From: Rehmannia glutinosa
Lineage: Eukaryota; Streptophyta; Magnoliopsida; Lamiales; Orobanchaceae
Direction: 5' to 3'
DNA: 64,000 nucleotides
NCBI GenBank assembly: GCA_016081115.2
Contig: JABTTQ020001808.1
Location: 1 to 64,000, forward strand
In this document: piece after piece, positions 23,029-34,316 of the stretch
Layout of the letters: each line of letters opens with the position of its first letter
Position numbering within the stretch: position 1 is the first letter of the stretch
Notes under the pieces: model-generated
Told to the model about the DNA's origin: nothing
What the model saw: the letters and a program-made list of their open reading frames with translations, nothing else
Databases searched by the model: none
Translations under genes and position numbers: made by a program

Positions 23029-24190
23029 TTTCTTGGATGGCTTGAAATATATCCTTTTTCTTTACGCACAATTAGAGCTGGATTCCCAAATATTTGCCTA
23101 TCTGTTCGACTTGTGTCACACCAAGTTTTTCACCCATAGCTGTCATGAAATTAATTTTCTACATTTCTACTACTAGAGAGTTCAGACTTCTCATAATTTA
23201 CCTTTTGGCCCGACGCTTTTTCATAGATGTGTAGAATTTCTTTCACTTTATCCACCTCCGTTGTTTTTGCTCGGAAGAAGAGGATACTGTCATCCGCAAA
23301 AAACAAGTGAGAAACAGATGGTGCTCTTTTAGTAATATTAATGCCGTGAATCTCCCCGTTAGCTTCTGCGTACCTAAGTAGAGATGAGAATCCTTCTGCA
23401 CGAGTAGAAAAAGATAAGGAGATAAGGATACCCTTGACGGAGTCCCGACTAGGAGTAAAACTCTTAGTAGGGTTGCGTTAGGAGGATCGAATATGAAACC
23501 GATCTCACACATCGCGTGACTAGGTCAATCCATCTTTTATGAAAGCCCAATTTGCATAACATAGATTCGAGAAAAGGCCATTCGACCCGATTTTAAAAGC
23601 GCCATAGCATTATCCGTTTTTTTTCATTGAATGGAAAATCTCAAAAAAAGCTGCCATAGCATTATCCGTAATTAGTCTCCCTGGGATAAAAGCGCTTTGG
23701 TTTTCGAGAGATGATGTCGGGTAGAAAAGTTTTTAGTCTGTTGGCAATAGCTTTTGTGATGACCCGAAAAATTACATTACATAGGCTAATAGGCGAAAAT
23801 CTTTAGGAGATTCAGGGTGCTTAATCTTGGGTATCGGGACGATGAAAGTGTGATTAAGATCCAGGGTCACTGCATTATTCAAAATATTCAAGCATGTGGA
23901 GGTGAAGTCCGAAGAAATAATATGCCAATATTTTTGAAAGAAAAGGGACACATACCATCGGTCCCGGGGATTTGAGCGGATGCATTTGTTTGAGAGCTTG
24001 ATGTATTTCTTGTTACGTAAATGGATCCAAAAGTGATTCGTTCATCGTGGAGAGACCTTCGGTTCAACAAGTCTCGATTACCTTGTGGGTGTCCATATTG
24101 GCAATGTAAGTAAAGAGGTTCTCAAAGTAATCGTAAGGACCCCCCAATTCATGTTCTTCAAGACATCGCGAGACAATTCAAGTAAAGGTA
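23029..24190 (-). pseudogene. LINE ORF2, reverse-transcriptase core
   Basis: This is the proximal part of the LINE split by Copia-1. On the minus strand, in several frames, the usual RT order is seen: YFENLFT near 24120, QMHPLKSPGPDGMCP near 23960-24010 in one frame, HTFIVPIPKIKHPE (about 23830), FRLISLCNVIFR and KAIANRLKTFLPDIIS (about 23720-23790), RLITDNAM (about 23660), GDPLSPYLF-like text near 23420, and the catalytic FADDSILFFRA (about 23265-23290). It ends with KKKDIFQAIQERV-like text at the junction. A short local repeat of catagcattatccg (about 23601 and 23656) disrupts one spot. The endonuclease domain is absent upstream, so the copy seems 5'-truncated. Confidence 0.88.
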
Positions 24191-25331
24191 CTAAAATCTT
24201 CCTACACAACATAAAGTGGTCGGACCCAACTTCGGTCGGACGGGTTGAGACTCATTCAAAAAAGGATATGGGTTCTTGTTACATTTGCAAATTGGGAATC
24301 TGGACCGTAATATCGAGTTCTCAAATCATATAAACTCAGAGAAGCCATATATGTTGCATACAACCAATTAATTATATTATAAAAATGAGCATTAAATAAC
24401 AAAAACTACTATTGATTTAATTTATAATCATAAAAGATACAATTATCTTAAAAAATTATAAGTACCCTCTTAAATATTACAAACAACCCCTAAGATTTGT
24501 GTTTGTGTTACGAATAGCCCTCGAAAATTGGTAATTTGTAAAACATAAACAACAATGGAATATTTGTAATTTTAAAAGATAACTTGATTTGTTTTGTAAT
24601 TAGGCTGAATCTCGAGCATAATTTTTATAATTTACCCTGGATATACCATACTTATCATCATCACCTTAAATACAAGAATGACACATAAAAAACCTCAAGT
24701 TGTATTTCGGGATTTTCAATTCTCATATGAAAGGGCACATTGTAAAAATGAAATTTGTAAGCTAGTTTACCCAAGAAAACCCTCTTAAATTTACATTTTC
24801 CTGAAATTCTTTTGTTGGGGTTGGGTTTGGGGAGGGGCTTGGTTGGTTGAAATTGATTTCTCCTTCTACTTTTATGTTCACTTTCTTGTTTCATCCTGGG
24901 ATAAATGACATGTGCGAGATATATTAAAATAATCAACAATTCATATTTATTTCAATGACTCTTGTTATATATCATTCAATTAAGTGGAATGTGAAGTGAA
25001 ATAGGAAATTTGATATCTTTGCTTGGGTGGTTGATTTGGTGCAAATATTAAATAGTGTGATAGTGACCACAACCCGCAAAATAGTATTTTCAAGTAGTTG
25101 AATGCATGAAAAAGAAAAGGAGCTCCATTCCAACCACTCATCTTGCTCATTTGTCACATAATAATCAAAGTAAGAAACAATAGTAAAGTTGAGACTTTCC
25201 ATTGTCATTGAAAGCCATATACACAGATTACTATACACAAAAATGGTCCCAAAAAAAGTGATATCTTTCCTAATTAATATGCAACAATTTGTTTGATTCT
25301 CGTTATACTCAATCACCAATTTGCAGTAGCC

Positions 25332-25333
<2 letters not shown>
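24191..25333. other. AT-rich spacer without recognised gene
   Basis: No ORF resembles a known family. Stretches such as attacaaacaacccctaag (about 24475) followed by aattggtaatttgtaaaac recall dispersed plant repeats of the 'no-call spacer' kind; a related phrase recurs at 25628-25720. Confidence 0.5.
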
Positions 25334-25406
<73 letters not shown>

Positions 25407-25428
25407 GCGGCGCGCGCGCACACACGCG
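25334..25428. repeat. Compound microsatellite (CT)n-(CA)n-(GC/AC)n
   Basis: An uninterrupted CT run (25334-25382) passes into a CA run (25382-25406) and then alternating purine-pyrimidine gcggcgcgcgcgcacacacg to 25428. ORFs across it are simple-sequence artefacts. Confidence 0.97.
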
Positions 25429-25814
25429 AGATGAAAATGATATCTTATTCATCTATTTCACCTTATGTTTCAATACATTAAGTGAATTCCACATGTACAA
25501 AAATAATGTGATTATTATATACGTGACATTTACATAATATATTAGAATATTTAAGTTTCATGCGCAGAGAGACACACACAACAAATACAAAGACAAACAC
25601 ACACACACACACACAAATATATAGGGATAATTACAAAAATCCCCTGAGGTTTGGGTTTATTACAAAAAAACCCAGAGGTTTTTGAAAATTACAAAAACTC
25701 CCTTGAATTTTGATTTTGTCCTAAATTTAAGACGGTAACTGTAATATTTCTATAAATATTTGGGGGGTTTGGAAATATTTATTTGTATAAGAAGGGGGAA
25801 AATATAAGATAGAA
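25429..25814. other. Spacer with second CA run
   Basis: An AC run lies at about 25597-25614. From 25621 the phrase agggataattacaaaaatcc and cctgaggtttgggtttatta resembles a widely dispersed plant non-autonomous element end. No gene seen. Confidence 0.5.
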
Positions 25815-26094
25815 TTAAAGCTCAAAATCAGCGGTTGGACGGTGTCGTTTGACCGCAACTCGCTAGTGTTCGACCCTTACGTTCTTTTTCTTCTTTGCCC
25901 GGCAAGAGCGTGCGCCGATATCTCGGCCGAAATTGGAGGAAAAGCTCGGTGGAGGAAGTGATGAGAAAAAGAGCTTCAGAGTTAACCTTCTTGATGTCCT
26001 TGTCGAGTTCCGTTATGTTCTTCACTCGTAGTCGGGATTTCGAGCTTATGTGGCTCGTCAATGGCGTTTGAGTTTTCTTCTTCTTGCTCGCCAT
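25815..26094 (-). pseudogene. NF-YC / Dpb3-like histone-fold gene copy (broken)
   Basis: Read on the minus strand from ATG 26094 (MASKKKKTQT), the text enters a histone fold: SRLRVKNITELDKDIKKVNS, then EALFLITSSTELFLQF (about 25945-25995). After a frame change come AEISA, then another change and KKKKNVRVEH, a stop, and RVAVKRHRPTADF before the stop at 25815. These blocks match, in order, the CBF/NF-Y-C-type histone fold of a small plant protein of about 120-150 residues that pairs with an NF-YB/Dpb4-type partner (transcription factor NF-Y or DNA polymerase epsilon accessory subunit). At least two frameshifts and one stop argue for a pseudogene. No introns seen. An in-frame ATG at 26184 is an alternative start. 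Confidence 0.75.
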
Positions 26095-26199
26095 CGGAGG
26101 GTTTCGCTTTGGTGAGGCGAGAATGAAGGCGAGCGAGCTCTCCTCTGCTTTCTCATATTTTAATTTTATTCTTTTAGAAGTCAATAATTGTGTTTAAGT

Positions 26200-26640
26200 T
26201 GTTTGATTAAGTTGCTAATACACAATCTTAAAATTGCTAGTTTCTTTTATATTTATGTTTAAGTTGCTAAACTAAAAAGTTTAACTTTAAAGTTGCTAGT
26301 TATATTTTTAGACTTATTTTAAGTTGCTAAACCAAAAAGTTTAACCGATAAAAGTTGCTAGTTATATTTGATTATTATCTTTTTAAAATGAAATAAAATA
26401 AAGATTTGATAAAAAAAAAAACTAAACCTCCCAACACTTTTAGAATTATGCTAAAGTTGCTAAAATAAAATTGATAAGTTAACTAAAAGTGATAGTTATA
26501 CTATGAGATAAAAAATTGATAACAAAATAAAAATTAACTCTTAGCACTTTTAGAAATTTGCTAAAGTTGCTAAAATAAAATTGATAAACTAACTAAAAGT
26601 GCTAGTTATACCATTAATATAAATAATAAATAAGGACATG
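26200..26640. repeat. AT-rich stretch of imperfect direct repeats
   Basis: Phrases agttgctaaactaaaaagtt / agttgctaaaccaaaaagtt (about 26262 and 26320) and aagttgctaaaataaaattg (about 26453 and 26566) recur with diverged intervals. No ORF of note. May be part of the CACTA-type element to the right. Confidence 0.5.
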
Positions 26641-27030
26641 AAAAATGCCTATCGACTCCGGTTTATAACTGTTGTTAAAATTGTTGTCTTTAAGGGAAAA
26701 AATGACCCTAATTACAACGGTATAACCAACCGTTGACGAAAAAGATGAATAAATGTTGTATTTTGAAAAAGATTAGGCACTAATCGACAACGGATTAGAA
26801 AAATATTGTCGAAGACCCAAGAAACGCGTTGTAAAAAAATAAAAAGACCGCTTATCAACAACGCTTCAAGAAAGTATTGTCTTAGGCTTGAGTGAACTGT
26901 TGTCGTTAACAAACAATCCGCTCATCCACAACGGTTTAGTGAAAATCCGTTGTGAATGCTTGTAAGGACAACGATTTAGCTAAAATCCGTTGTCTTTGGG
27001 GTGTTGTTGTTGAGCATTTTTCTTGTAGTG
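26641..27030. mobile_element. End of a CACTA (Spm/En-like) element with subterminal repeats
   Basis: The right edge tttttcttgtagtg at 27017-27030 is the reverse complement of CACTACAAGAAAA, the usual CACTA terminal inverted repeat. Inward, caacgg/ccgttgt motifs recur in both orientations (for example near 26716, 26738, 26790, 26926, 26945, 26972, 26987), as expected for transposase-binding subterminal repeats. No transposase ORF and no convincing left terminus were found, so it is non-autonomous or truncated. Confidence 0.65.
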
Positions 27031-27080
27031 CATTTTCAAAAATTTCAAGCTTTTTCCAAATCTTAGGATTTTTTAATTGT

Positions 27081-27082
<2 letters not shown>

Positions 27083-27118
<36 letters not shown>
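27083..27118. repeat. (AT)n microsatellite
   Basis: Uninterrupted ta repeat between the CACTA end and the MULE block. Confidence 0.95.
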
Positions 27119-27123
<5 letters not shown>

Positions 27124-27452
27124 GAGAGGATTCAATGAGACCACATATTATAGTGAGACAATGTGGACTCATCTCAACCCTCCTTTATCTATATCAATGG
27201 CTAAGATAAATAGGGATTAAAATTACATTAACCATTAAATTAAGGCAAAATAAGAGTATAATTGTCAAAATAACCAAGTGGAGACCATGTTATGGGGTGC
27301 CAGTTATGGAATGGGAGATCTTACGTTGATCACGCCGTCTCCTTCCCTAAAAAACTGTATCATCATCTTCTCTCCCTTCCTTTCGAAAACAACTCCAAAT
27401 TTCTGCAAATTCACATCAAAATTTCACCACAAATCGCGAATAATAAACCAAA

Positions 27453-30400
27453 ATGAGCTCAAATCATAGCAACCAACAATCTTCTGCTATGGGCGAACCT
27501 TCTTCGAGCGAAACCGATGGTGAATACATGGAAATTGAATATAATCATGGTATGTGAATTTCTCCATGCATATTACTATACAATTTGATTAAAAAAAACA
27601 TACAATATATGTGTAATTTGAATGTACACGTGAAAATGATGCATGAATCTGTATAAATTAGTGAGTAATTATCGATTTCTTGTTATATTTCTGCAAATTT
27701 GTTGAAAACTCCATATCTTTACGAGTTTCTTCGAATTAGATATAGTTATACTTTGCTGCTGAAATGAATTACTTTACTGTGTACATAGTTATATTTTGAT
27801 GTTGATATAGTATTCAATCATTGTATACATTTTATAATATCGGTTTTTTGGATGCATAAGTGGTAAAACAATAATACTGTATATTTAACTTTGTTTATAT
27901 GTATATTTATCCTCTTTTCGATGTATACTTATCATTGTATAGAGAATTAGTAGTGTTACTTCGATGTTTAGTGCTGGTTCAATTTATGTATATTTTTTGT
28001 GTACTATATTCCATATGATGTATATTTATAGCAATTACACTATATTGTTAGTATTAATTCAATGCTTTATCAACAACATGCTTGTACCCTTTTAATGTGT
28101 ATTTAGATTCCGTATGATGTATACTTAGAAATATTTTATTGTATTGATAGTGTTAATTCATTGTTTTATCGAACAGGCACAATATATCCGGCGTGAAAAG
28201 AGGCTAGTCATCTCCCGGAGCTACAAAATATTGGATACGAAATTGATGAAGACAAGGTGCCCCACGCAAGAATGCATTTCACGTCGTTGGAAAATGGGAT
28301 TAAGTTCTATAAGGAATATGGTTCGTGCAGCGGATTTGACATCCGTAGGAGTACATCCAGAAAGTTTAGAAATGGAGACATCCGTGTGCAATATACTTTG
28401 TGCGGCAGAGAAGGATTTAAAAACGCTAGTAACTCTGTCCAACATATCGACTCAGAAGACAACAACGACACCAAAAATAAGGAAACTCGTAAAAGGTTAT
28501 CCAAGAGCAACAGTTTCAACGCACGTTGTATATTTGAGTACACTAATCGCAGCGCACACGTGATCAAATATTTTGAAGAGCACCACACCCATCCATTGGC
28601 GTCTGAATTGTATAGGAAATTCCTCAAGGTTAACAAAAATCTAAACTTTGGACACCAAAAAGTTCATCATGGACTGTTCTAGAGCAAATATCGGGTCTGC
28701 AGAGACTCATCAGCTATATACACATATGGTTTGGGGCACTCCAAGGTTGGTGCACTTTATATAGATTTCAAGAATTTTAAGAGGGATTTGAAGGCGTATA
28801 TATCCGGTGTCTTGATGCAGATGATTGTCAAAAACTTCCTAAAGAAGAATGAAGTGTTTCTAAGCTAGCATTCAATTATCTTTGTGGACGAAAATGATCA
28901 ATTAACAAAATTATTCTCAGGCGGATTTAATCGGCGATTAAATTCAGTTTCTTTGGTGATGGCATCTCTTTCGACGCCAAGTACAATACTAATAGGTGTA
29001 TATTTAGAATATGTTCATTGTATATTTAGTTTAATTTCAATGTATTCTTAATTGCTAGCCACTGTATCTTTTCAGGCATCATTACAATGAATAACTGATT
29101 GCAGTAGAGTATATTTAGACTATATTCATTGTATATATATCATAACGTTGTTGTATTATTAATGACTAAACATTGTATGCATTCCCCAGGTATAAGATGC
29201 TTTTCGCACCATTCACAAGGGTCAACAACCACTGGAGATATGTTACCTTTACAGCTGTATTGATATTGAAGGAGGACGAGGAATCATACATATAGTTATT
29301 CAAGTGTTTTCTGGATGCAATGGGAAAAAAACCATATTACATTGTGACCGACCAAGACCCTGCAATGAAGAACACATTCAAAGTGGTTTTTGAAAAAGCA
29401 AAACATCGTTTATGTATGTGGCATATCATGGAAAAGGTCAGCACTAAATTCGGGACTGCATTGCTGAAGGATAATACATTCATGAATAGACTTACTTCAA
29501 TCGTTTGGAGTCAAAAGATTGAACCAGATGAATTTGAGACAAAATGGAACGAAATTATGACCGACTTTCACTTGACATCGCATCCCTGGTTTACAAAAAT
29601 GTATGAAATCAGAAACAGTTGGATTTCTACGTATTTTAGAGATGTTCCAATGGGCAAATTACTTAAGACAACATCAAGAGCTGAAAGTGCAAATAGTTGG
29701 TTTGGAGGTTTCATTAATCCTCAAGTGAATATGGTGGAATTCTTTATGCATTTTGATAGTGCAATGGAAGCCCAACGACACGCGGGGGAGAAGCTCAACA
29801 ATGAATCGAAAGCTATGTCGCGAATGCAAGACACCTTTGCATATTGAACAACATCTTTTGCAATCGTGTATACGCGAACAATATATTCAGAGGTTAGCAG
29901 GGAGATTGCAACAACATGTTATGACTGCTCCGTAGTTGGAATAAATGAAAACAACAATAACTGCTCGTACACAATAAGGGACACCACAAAAGAAACGTAC
30001 ATTGTTTTCTACAATATTGTTAAAAAGGAGGCATCATGCACGTGCAAAATGTTTAAACAACATGGTATATTGCCAGCATGTGTTTGTAGTCTTCAAAGAT
30101 TTATCATTTATTCCCGAGAAACACCTGCTTACAAGATGGACAAAAATAGCCTCGTTCGTGGCGAGTCATAATAATGGACGTCTATACCAATTTACTGGTG
30201 GAGAAGAGGAAAACGCAACTATGAACAAACTTTGGTCAGATTTTCATTGTTGCATAGGAATGGTGCAGGGGAACATAGAAAAATTAAAGGAATTTTCAGT
30301 TTTAATCTCTGAACAAAAAGACATGATGTTACTAGACAACGAACAAGAAAATTCACAAATCAACAAGAAAAAGATGTTCGAGACATATTGCGGATCCACA

Positions 30401-30601
30401 TCCAATGTAGATATCACAGTGTTACCGCCAAAACAAGCAAGAAATAAAGAGAGTGGGAGCCGGTTAAAGAGTCGATTATAGAGTCAAAAGGAGAAAGTTG
30501 TCAAAGCAAACACAAAGTTCAAGAGACGTTGTAGGACGTGCGGTGAGGTCATGACACATAATAGCAGGACTTGCCCCCAACGGACAGTTACTCCATCATA
30601 A
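27453..30601 (+). pseudogene. FAR1-related (FRS/MULE) transposase gene with introns
   Basis: Exon 1 (27453-27549, MSSNHSNQQSSAMGEPSSSE) ends at a GTATGT donor; exon 2 begins 28177 after an acceptor AACAG; a further intron is 28996-29189. Domains in order: FAR1 DNA-binding region (FTSLENGIKFYKEYGSCSGF … FEEHHTHPL, 28270-28610), MULE DDE core with D in GDGISFDAKYNTN (about 28960), the next part after the intron (MLFAPFTRVNNHWR), D in YIVTDQDPAMK (29335) and CMWHIMEK, an E-bearing helix in TTSRAESANSWF (29670), a SWIM-type finger beginning CTCKMFKQHGIL (30035) and a terminal CCHC-like CRTCGEVMTHNSRTC (30530-30575). Stops near 28195, 28681, 28867, 29297 and 29845 and a shift inside the SWIM motif break it. 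The family includes domesticated light-signalling factors; this copy looks like a transposon gene. Confidence 0.85.
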
Positions 30602-31096
30602 TAATATGTACTTTTCAATTTTTTGTTAAACAATTTAGATGCTTTGCAATGATTCAGTGGATATATGAAAGTACTTTATACCCCTGAGTATAAAACAGGT
30701 TGTTGTGTGATTATCTTGTTTATGTTGTGCACATAATGTTTTAAAGATGTACACTTATACATGTTTTATGCTGTATATTTAATACTGCATATTTAACGTG
30801 TGTTTGTTGTATATTTAGCTTTCTTATAATGTATATATAATATAAATTTGCTGCTCATGATGATAATACTGCTCAATTAGCAAATACATGCAACATTTTT
30901 ATAATAATATATTGTATATTTAACACGAATTCATTTGCAACAACTAAATATATAACTAACTTCAATTAAACATACATTGTTTTTGAGCTAAAAAACTATA
31001 TACAAATTTCCATAAAACCCATAACCACTAACAGAGTCAAAATAACTACTAAAATACTTTATTGAATATAAACAAAATACACAAAACACTAGATTA
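30602..31096. other. Intergenic spacer between two convergent genes
   Basis: AT-rich, with repeated tgtatatttag-type phrases (about 30765-30830, 30912) like those in the neighbouring introns. No gene seen. Confidence 0.6.
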
Positions 31097-32838
31097 TCAT
31101 TTCATAATTCCCAAAAACATGTGGACTAAAATACAAGTACGAGTCCTAAGCCTGTTTTTTGCCAGTTGAGAATTTTTTACCTCCGCCAGCGCCGTCTCTT
31201 TAACTTCATTGACATTGTCTTCGACAATAGCAGCGCAGTAGAGCGTCCTCAACTTATTAAGCAAGGCCATATTTCACTTCAAGACCCGTGTCCCGAAGGC
31301 GTCCCTTCCCCATATATGTTTCCATGTGGCGCATTGCAAACACACCACATTCAATCTTGTTCTCCTCATCTCTCCAAGGCATTGCAACCCTGGACACAAT
31401 GACCCACGACGATTGGTAGCATTCTCGAACAAGTAAATACTTGGAGAACAGTGCAATATGTCCAAAATAACAAAAACTTAACAAATGAACAACTAATGAA
31501 GACAAATCAGTTAAATATATTGTTACACATTAAATTATGTCTAACTATACAACAAAATTATACTACCTATATAGCAAAACTATGACTACTATACAAGAAA
31601 ATCAGGTTATATGTAAACTGGAGATTATATCTAACTATACAACAAAATAAGCCTATATATACAATAACTTAATTCTAAATATATAATAAAACACTATAAA
31701 TTTATTTAAATAACTTACTCAGCCATGCCGGTGTGTCCTCATACTTCGCACAATCTACACCACCAACACTTGAATTGTCCAAAATGTGAACAAATCTCCT
31801 CTTAATATCATAGCAAATAACAAAAATATGCTCACTCTTGCATATGGGGAAGAAAAACTGCAAAATAAAATAAAAAATAACCAACCAAAGATATCGTGAG
31901 ACTTGGACTTTAGACCACGACAATCTAAAACAATAAAACACAATGTAACACAAACAAACAAAAAAAATACCATATCAACGGCTTGCAGCCTAACTGAATT
32001 GGCCTCGGGGAACTCGACATCAAAATTATGTGAGAATAATGCCAACAAACCTTCTTCATCGAGCTCGCTACTTGGCATCACAACCGTGCTGCAATAATTA
32101 AGGTTAGACTTGTGCTGACCTTTACACACAAATCACTCACTATACATCAACATATGCCTAACTGCACATCAAACTAACAATATCTAAACAACAAGTAATG
32201 TCTAACTCCACATCAAACTCACAGTATCGAAATATACAACAAAATCAGCCTATCTATACGGAAAATTATATCTAAATATACAACAATATCAAACTATATA
32301 TACAATAAACAATGTAATTTCAAAAAAAAAAAAAAGAAAGTGTAGAAAAATAAACACATACCGTGCAATACGTCATTGCAAAAAATCTCGACAGCAACCC
32401 AGCAGTCTTAAGTTTCTCCTTAGAGTTCAAAATCAACGACCAAACGTCAAGCACAGCTACACTGACATAACGGCCCAGCCTCATGGACTTGCACTCATCC
32501 CTATACAACAACCGATCACCCACCTTGAAAATAACCTCGTCTTTGACCTCACCCCTATACAAAAATTAATAAAAGGTAAGTAACTGTTAAATAACTTAAA
32601 AATTAAATAAACAAAACAAAAACCAAAAATATATATACTTATCCGCATCCAAATTCTCAAAAACCCTTTTCGCTATCATGTTGTGATTCTTGTTCAGTTT
32701 CTCGGCAACATCGATCTGTCTGCGCTTAAATGGGGATGTCAATACTTCAATCTTGCGAGGCTTCCTCTGACTTCTCCTCACACAAACCTTAGTTCTACCA
32801 TGCCCCTTTGAAGTACCCACTTCGTTCTTGGTTGCTAA
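31097..32838 (-). pseudogene. Ulp1-like (C48) cysteine protease gene with introns, N-terminally truncated
   Basis: Five exons are supported by GT/AG borders on the minus strand: about 32838-32641, 32554-32362 (GEVKDEVIFKVGDRLLYRDE), 32088-31971 (MPSSELDEEGLLALF), 31857-31719 and 31440-31097. Exon 4 holds FFPICKSEHIFVICYDI and VHILDNSSVGG, aligning with the His and Asp of the Ulp1 triad; exon 5 holds ECGVFAMRHMETYMGK with the catalytic Cys. The last exon needs a one-base shift near 31260 to read on to the stop at 31097. Ulp1-type enzymes cut SUMO from target proteins; in plants diverged copies ride in MULE-type transposons. The N-terminus is cut near 32840 by the gypsy LTR. In-place activity is unlikely. 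Confidence 0.75.
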
Positions 32839-33400
32839 TCAAGAAGCTCCAGGTGTGACTTGAATCATCATTGATTTCATCAAGCTATCATTTTGATAGG
32901 CCTACAATGGTCAATTAAGTCGTTGAACATATGTCAAGAGTTGTATCTCACTAAATATGGCAAAAATGTGATGACTTTAAAGAACATGGAGTTATCGCCA
33001 CTCAGTGGCGGCTGTTGCTACACTCCATGGTTAAAGATCATGTTCTTAGTCAAGAACCAATGTCTTAGGAAAAAGAAAAAATGCTAGCTAGTTTATGTAA
33101 GCACTGTCGAATGTTTGATGTGCGCTATGTGCGTACTCAACAAGTCATGTACCAAGCAGTGTGATTGGTGAATGGATATCGAAGTAATCCATGTGCTATT
33201 GTGATGCCGACATGTGGATATTTAGATATCTTAAGAGATTGGTATGTGATTTGCTAGAGGGAAATTTGACATCTTTAAATGATGCGCATTGCGTGCACAT
33301 CCATGATGTATTTTATTGTCTTTGTGATAGTAAAACAACTTTGGTGTATGGTTTGGGCGTCGAACATTGCTGGTAGACTAAGCATAATGATGAGAATCCA

Positions 33401-33634
33401 TTGACGAAAGACCCAGTGACAGTGCCAGTTGGTCCAGTGATGAGAGCTCGAGCAAGAAAGTTCAAGGATACATTCAATGAGTTAATTCAAGTCATTCAAA
33501 AGGAGACCAAGAGTGCATTGCCAATGGAGGAAGACGTTCGGGTGGTCCAGTTGATTTGCTTATCAATATTCAAGAGTCCACCTCAGACTGAGCAAGCGAA
33601 GGATGCCAAGAATACGAGTCACTTTGCGTCTTGA
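33401..33634 (+). pseudogene. Gypsy polyprotein tail within the LTR
   Basis: The 78-codon ORF includes VGPVMRARARKFKDTFNELI, a motif I associate with C-terminal extensions of plant Ty3/gypsy polyproteins (the GPITRARAKKFKE-type text). In an intact element this would lie in the 3' LTR as the end of pol; in the 5' LTR it is a copy without its upstream frame. No independent function is implied. Confidence 0.5.
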
Positions 33635-34013
33635 AGATATTGTAATCAAGTTCTCATGAGTGTCTTGTATTCATCTATCTTAGTTAGTCATAATTTGAAT
33701 GGTTTGAGTCGTTTTGTTGTTTTGGAGGCCAAGTAAACCTTTAAGGCCGCGTCTTAAGTTGTTATTTCAAGTTTGGGACGCGTAGGGGTCAAATTCAGGG
33801 CAAAGTTGCAGGGGAGCATTCGAGTTGGCGCACGGACAGACACACGGCCCGTGCATGGTTGTAAACAGAGTGAAAAGTCTCGACTTGATGCACGACCTTG
33901 TGCACGGCCATGCGTGTGTTCGTGCGTCCATCCGGGATTTTGAGATTTTGTTCAATTTTTGTTTTCTTTTCAGTTTTTGAGTTGTTCCTAGTAGGGTTAG
34001 GGTTGTGGAGCCT

Positions 34014-34020
34014 ATATAAG
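34014..34020 (+). promoter_or_regulatory. TATA box of Gypsy-1 LTR
   Basis: tatataa, about 284 bp before the LTR end, in the expected U3 position. Confidence 0.6.
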
Positions 34021-34302
34021 GGCAAACACTTATGTTTTTATAGGTTATCAATTAGATATATATTTTACTCTCAAATTGAGTGTTTTTCCAAGTGCTTCAA
34101 GATTTACGTTTCTTGTTGCAATTATCGACTTATCAGACAATAATCCATAATTGCTTGTGGCGTCTTCGCATACCGAGGTTCTTGCTTTGCTAAGCAACGG
34201 GTCGAGGTTTCCACCAATTTTAACCGAACTAGTGAAGATCTCAGGTTAACAATATATTGTTGTTGGGTCGTATGCACTTTGTTGCTACGGTTCACATCAC
34301 TT

Positions 34303-34316
34303 GGTTATCAGAGCCA
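34303..34316 (+). other. Primer-binding site of Gypsy-1
   Basis: TGGTTATCAGAGCC, the initiator-tRNA-Met complement with one extra T. Confidence 0.8.

Larger units (their letters stand above)
27119..32853. mobile_element. Mutator-like block: FAR1-type transposase plus Ulp1-like gene
   Basis: Two intron-containing genes face each other: a FAR1/MULE transposase on plus (27453-30601) and a Ulp1-like protease on minus (31097-32838). The left edge (about 27119-27165, gaggattcaatgagaccaca) resembles plant MULE-type termini, but I did not find a matching inverted copy on the right, where the gypsy LTR begins at 32854. The 495 bp between the two genes hold no ORF. That both genes belong to one element is inferred from their spacing and from known MULE families that carry Ulp1-like genes. 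Confidence 0.55.
32854..34297 (+). repeat. 5' LTR of Gypsy-1 (about 1444 bp)
   Basis: Begins TGTGACTTG and ends CGGTTCACA, giving a 5-bp inverted repeat TGTGA/TCACA, and is followed five bases later by the PBS. A TATATAA box is at 34014-34020. No second copy is in the window, so the left edge is inferred from the termini. Positions 33635-34010 and 34021-34297 show no coding signal. Confidence 0.65.

Noticed and set aside
25289..25537. ORFs of repeated Ser-Leu and Thr-His residues
   Set aside because: They are translations of the CT/CA microsatellite.
27278..27469. 63-codon plus ORF before the FAR1 gene
   Set aside because: It overlaps the better supported start at 27453 with the splice donor at 27550; more likely leader.
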